A stretch of DNA of 6,272 nucleotides from Acidobacteriota bacterium (lineage in GTDB: Bacteria > Acidobacteriota > Terriglobia > Terriglobales > Acidobacteriaceae). The stretch is from assembly GCA_021798655.1 (NCBI GenBank), contig JAJZFE010000485.1, positions 1 through 6,272 of the forward strand. The letters are read 5' to 3'. Under the pieces are notes generated by a model. The model did no database searches. It was not told where the DNA came from and worked only from the letters and a program-made list of their open reading frames with translations. Below are positions 5,981 to 6,272 of this stretch, in pieces. The translations under genes and the position numbers were made by a program. The first letter of the stretch is position 1, and every line of letters begins with the position of its first letter.

Positions 5981-6272
5981 GAATCTGTCCAGAAACTGGA
6001 GAAGGGATCAGGGAAGTTATAGGCGTGGGAAGGTTTTGTTGCATAGGTTGGAGTCATGTACCCGAGCGATTTGACCGATGCGCAGTGGAAGAAGCTGGAG
6101 CCGTTGCTGAACGAGCCGCGGATTGGACGACATGCTGGCGGGCGACCTCGGAAGTATGACCAGCGGCGGATCGTGGATGGCCTGCTGTATGTGGTGAAGA
6201 CGGGCTGTCAGTGGCGGCAGTTGCCGAGTAACTTCCCTCCGTGGAAGAGCGTGCATGAGCATTTTCGCTGGT
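5981..6272 (+). mobile_element. Left end of an IS5-family insertion sequence (truncated by window edge)
   Basis: The left tip is placed at about GAATCTGTCCAGAAACTGG (5981-5999), which looks like an IS5-group terminal repeat, with about 75 bases to the transposase ATG. A TTAG at 5978-5981 fits the short YTAR/TNA-type target duplications of this family. The right end and the second target copy are outside the window, so the exact tip could be a few bases off. Confidence 0.65.
6056..6272 (+). CDS. IS5-family transposase, N-terminal part (DUF4096 region)
   Basis: A DDE transposase that would move the insertion sequence by cut-and-paste. Only the first 72 residues are in the window. They show the typical N-terminal pattern of this family: MYPSDLTDAQWKKLEPLL, then GGRPRKYD (29-35), then LLYVVKTGCQWRQLP (43-57) and FPPWKSV (60-66). 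The catalytic acidic residues lie beyond the edge, so activity cannot be judged. The ATG is the first start after an in-frame TAG at 6044-6046. The GGAG (6050-6053) before it is unusually close for a ribosome binding site. The gene is unrelated in function to its neighbours. Confidence 0.92.
   Translation, partial: MYPSDLTDAQWKKLEPLLNEPRIGRHAGGRPRKYDQRRIVDGLLYVVKTGCQWRQLPSNFPPWKSVHEHFRW

Noticed and set aside
1..6272. CRISPR array, tRNA or rRNA gene, riboswitch
   Set aside because: No regularly spaced direct repeats of CRISPR size, no cloverleaf or CCA end and no conserved rRNA or riboswitch motif was seen on reading either strand.

Overview
The window looks like accessory DNA from a GC-rich soil-type bacterium. 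My best guess is Acidobacteriota (Terriglobia-like). This rests on the look of the antitoxin/toxin pair and on a short intergenic motif of the type AAAACCCTGTCAAG, which I recall from that phylum. It is an inference and could be wrong.

Layout, left to right: a possible C-terminal coding fragment (2-175, +); a 327-bp stretch with no convincing gene (176-502); a tightly coupled two-gene operon on the minus strand, read from 4743 down to 503; a regulatory intergenic region (about 4744-4904); three closely spaced genes on the plus strand (4905-5912); and the left end of an IS5-type insertion sequence whose transposase runs off the right edge (about 5981-6272). The operon encodes a 1062-residue protein with a CHC2 zinc finger, a TOPRIM primase core, an AAA+-like ATPase and a winged helix. 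Its stop codon overlaps by one base the start of a 350-residue XerC/D-like tyrosine recombinase with all six catalytic residues. The plus-strand genes encode an XRE-family repressor-like protein, an antitoxin-like protein and a RelE/ParE-family toxin.

How the parts could work together (inference): the primase-ATPase would replicate the element and the recombinase would integrate or excise it, a pairing reminiscent of P4-type satellites and small integrative replicons. The XRE protein is transcribed divergently. A TATAC-N6-GTATA inverted repeat sits between the apparent -35 and -10 boxes of the operon, a suitable place for repression. The toxin-antitoxin pair would stabilise the element. No relaxase, capsid, packaging or partition gene is visible, so the route of transfer is unknown.

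The least expected structure is a set of six CCC(A/G)GAC heptamers at 1736-1807, five of them exactly 11 bp apart. They lie inside the coding sequence of the primase's disordered tail. Because 11 is not a multiple of 3, this is not a peptide repeat. It resembles an iteron or an array of protein-binding sites on one face of the helix. A second point is a 15-bp near-identical direct repeat (14/15) lying just outside both ends of the primase-recombinase operon.
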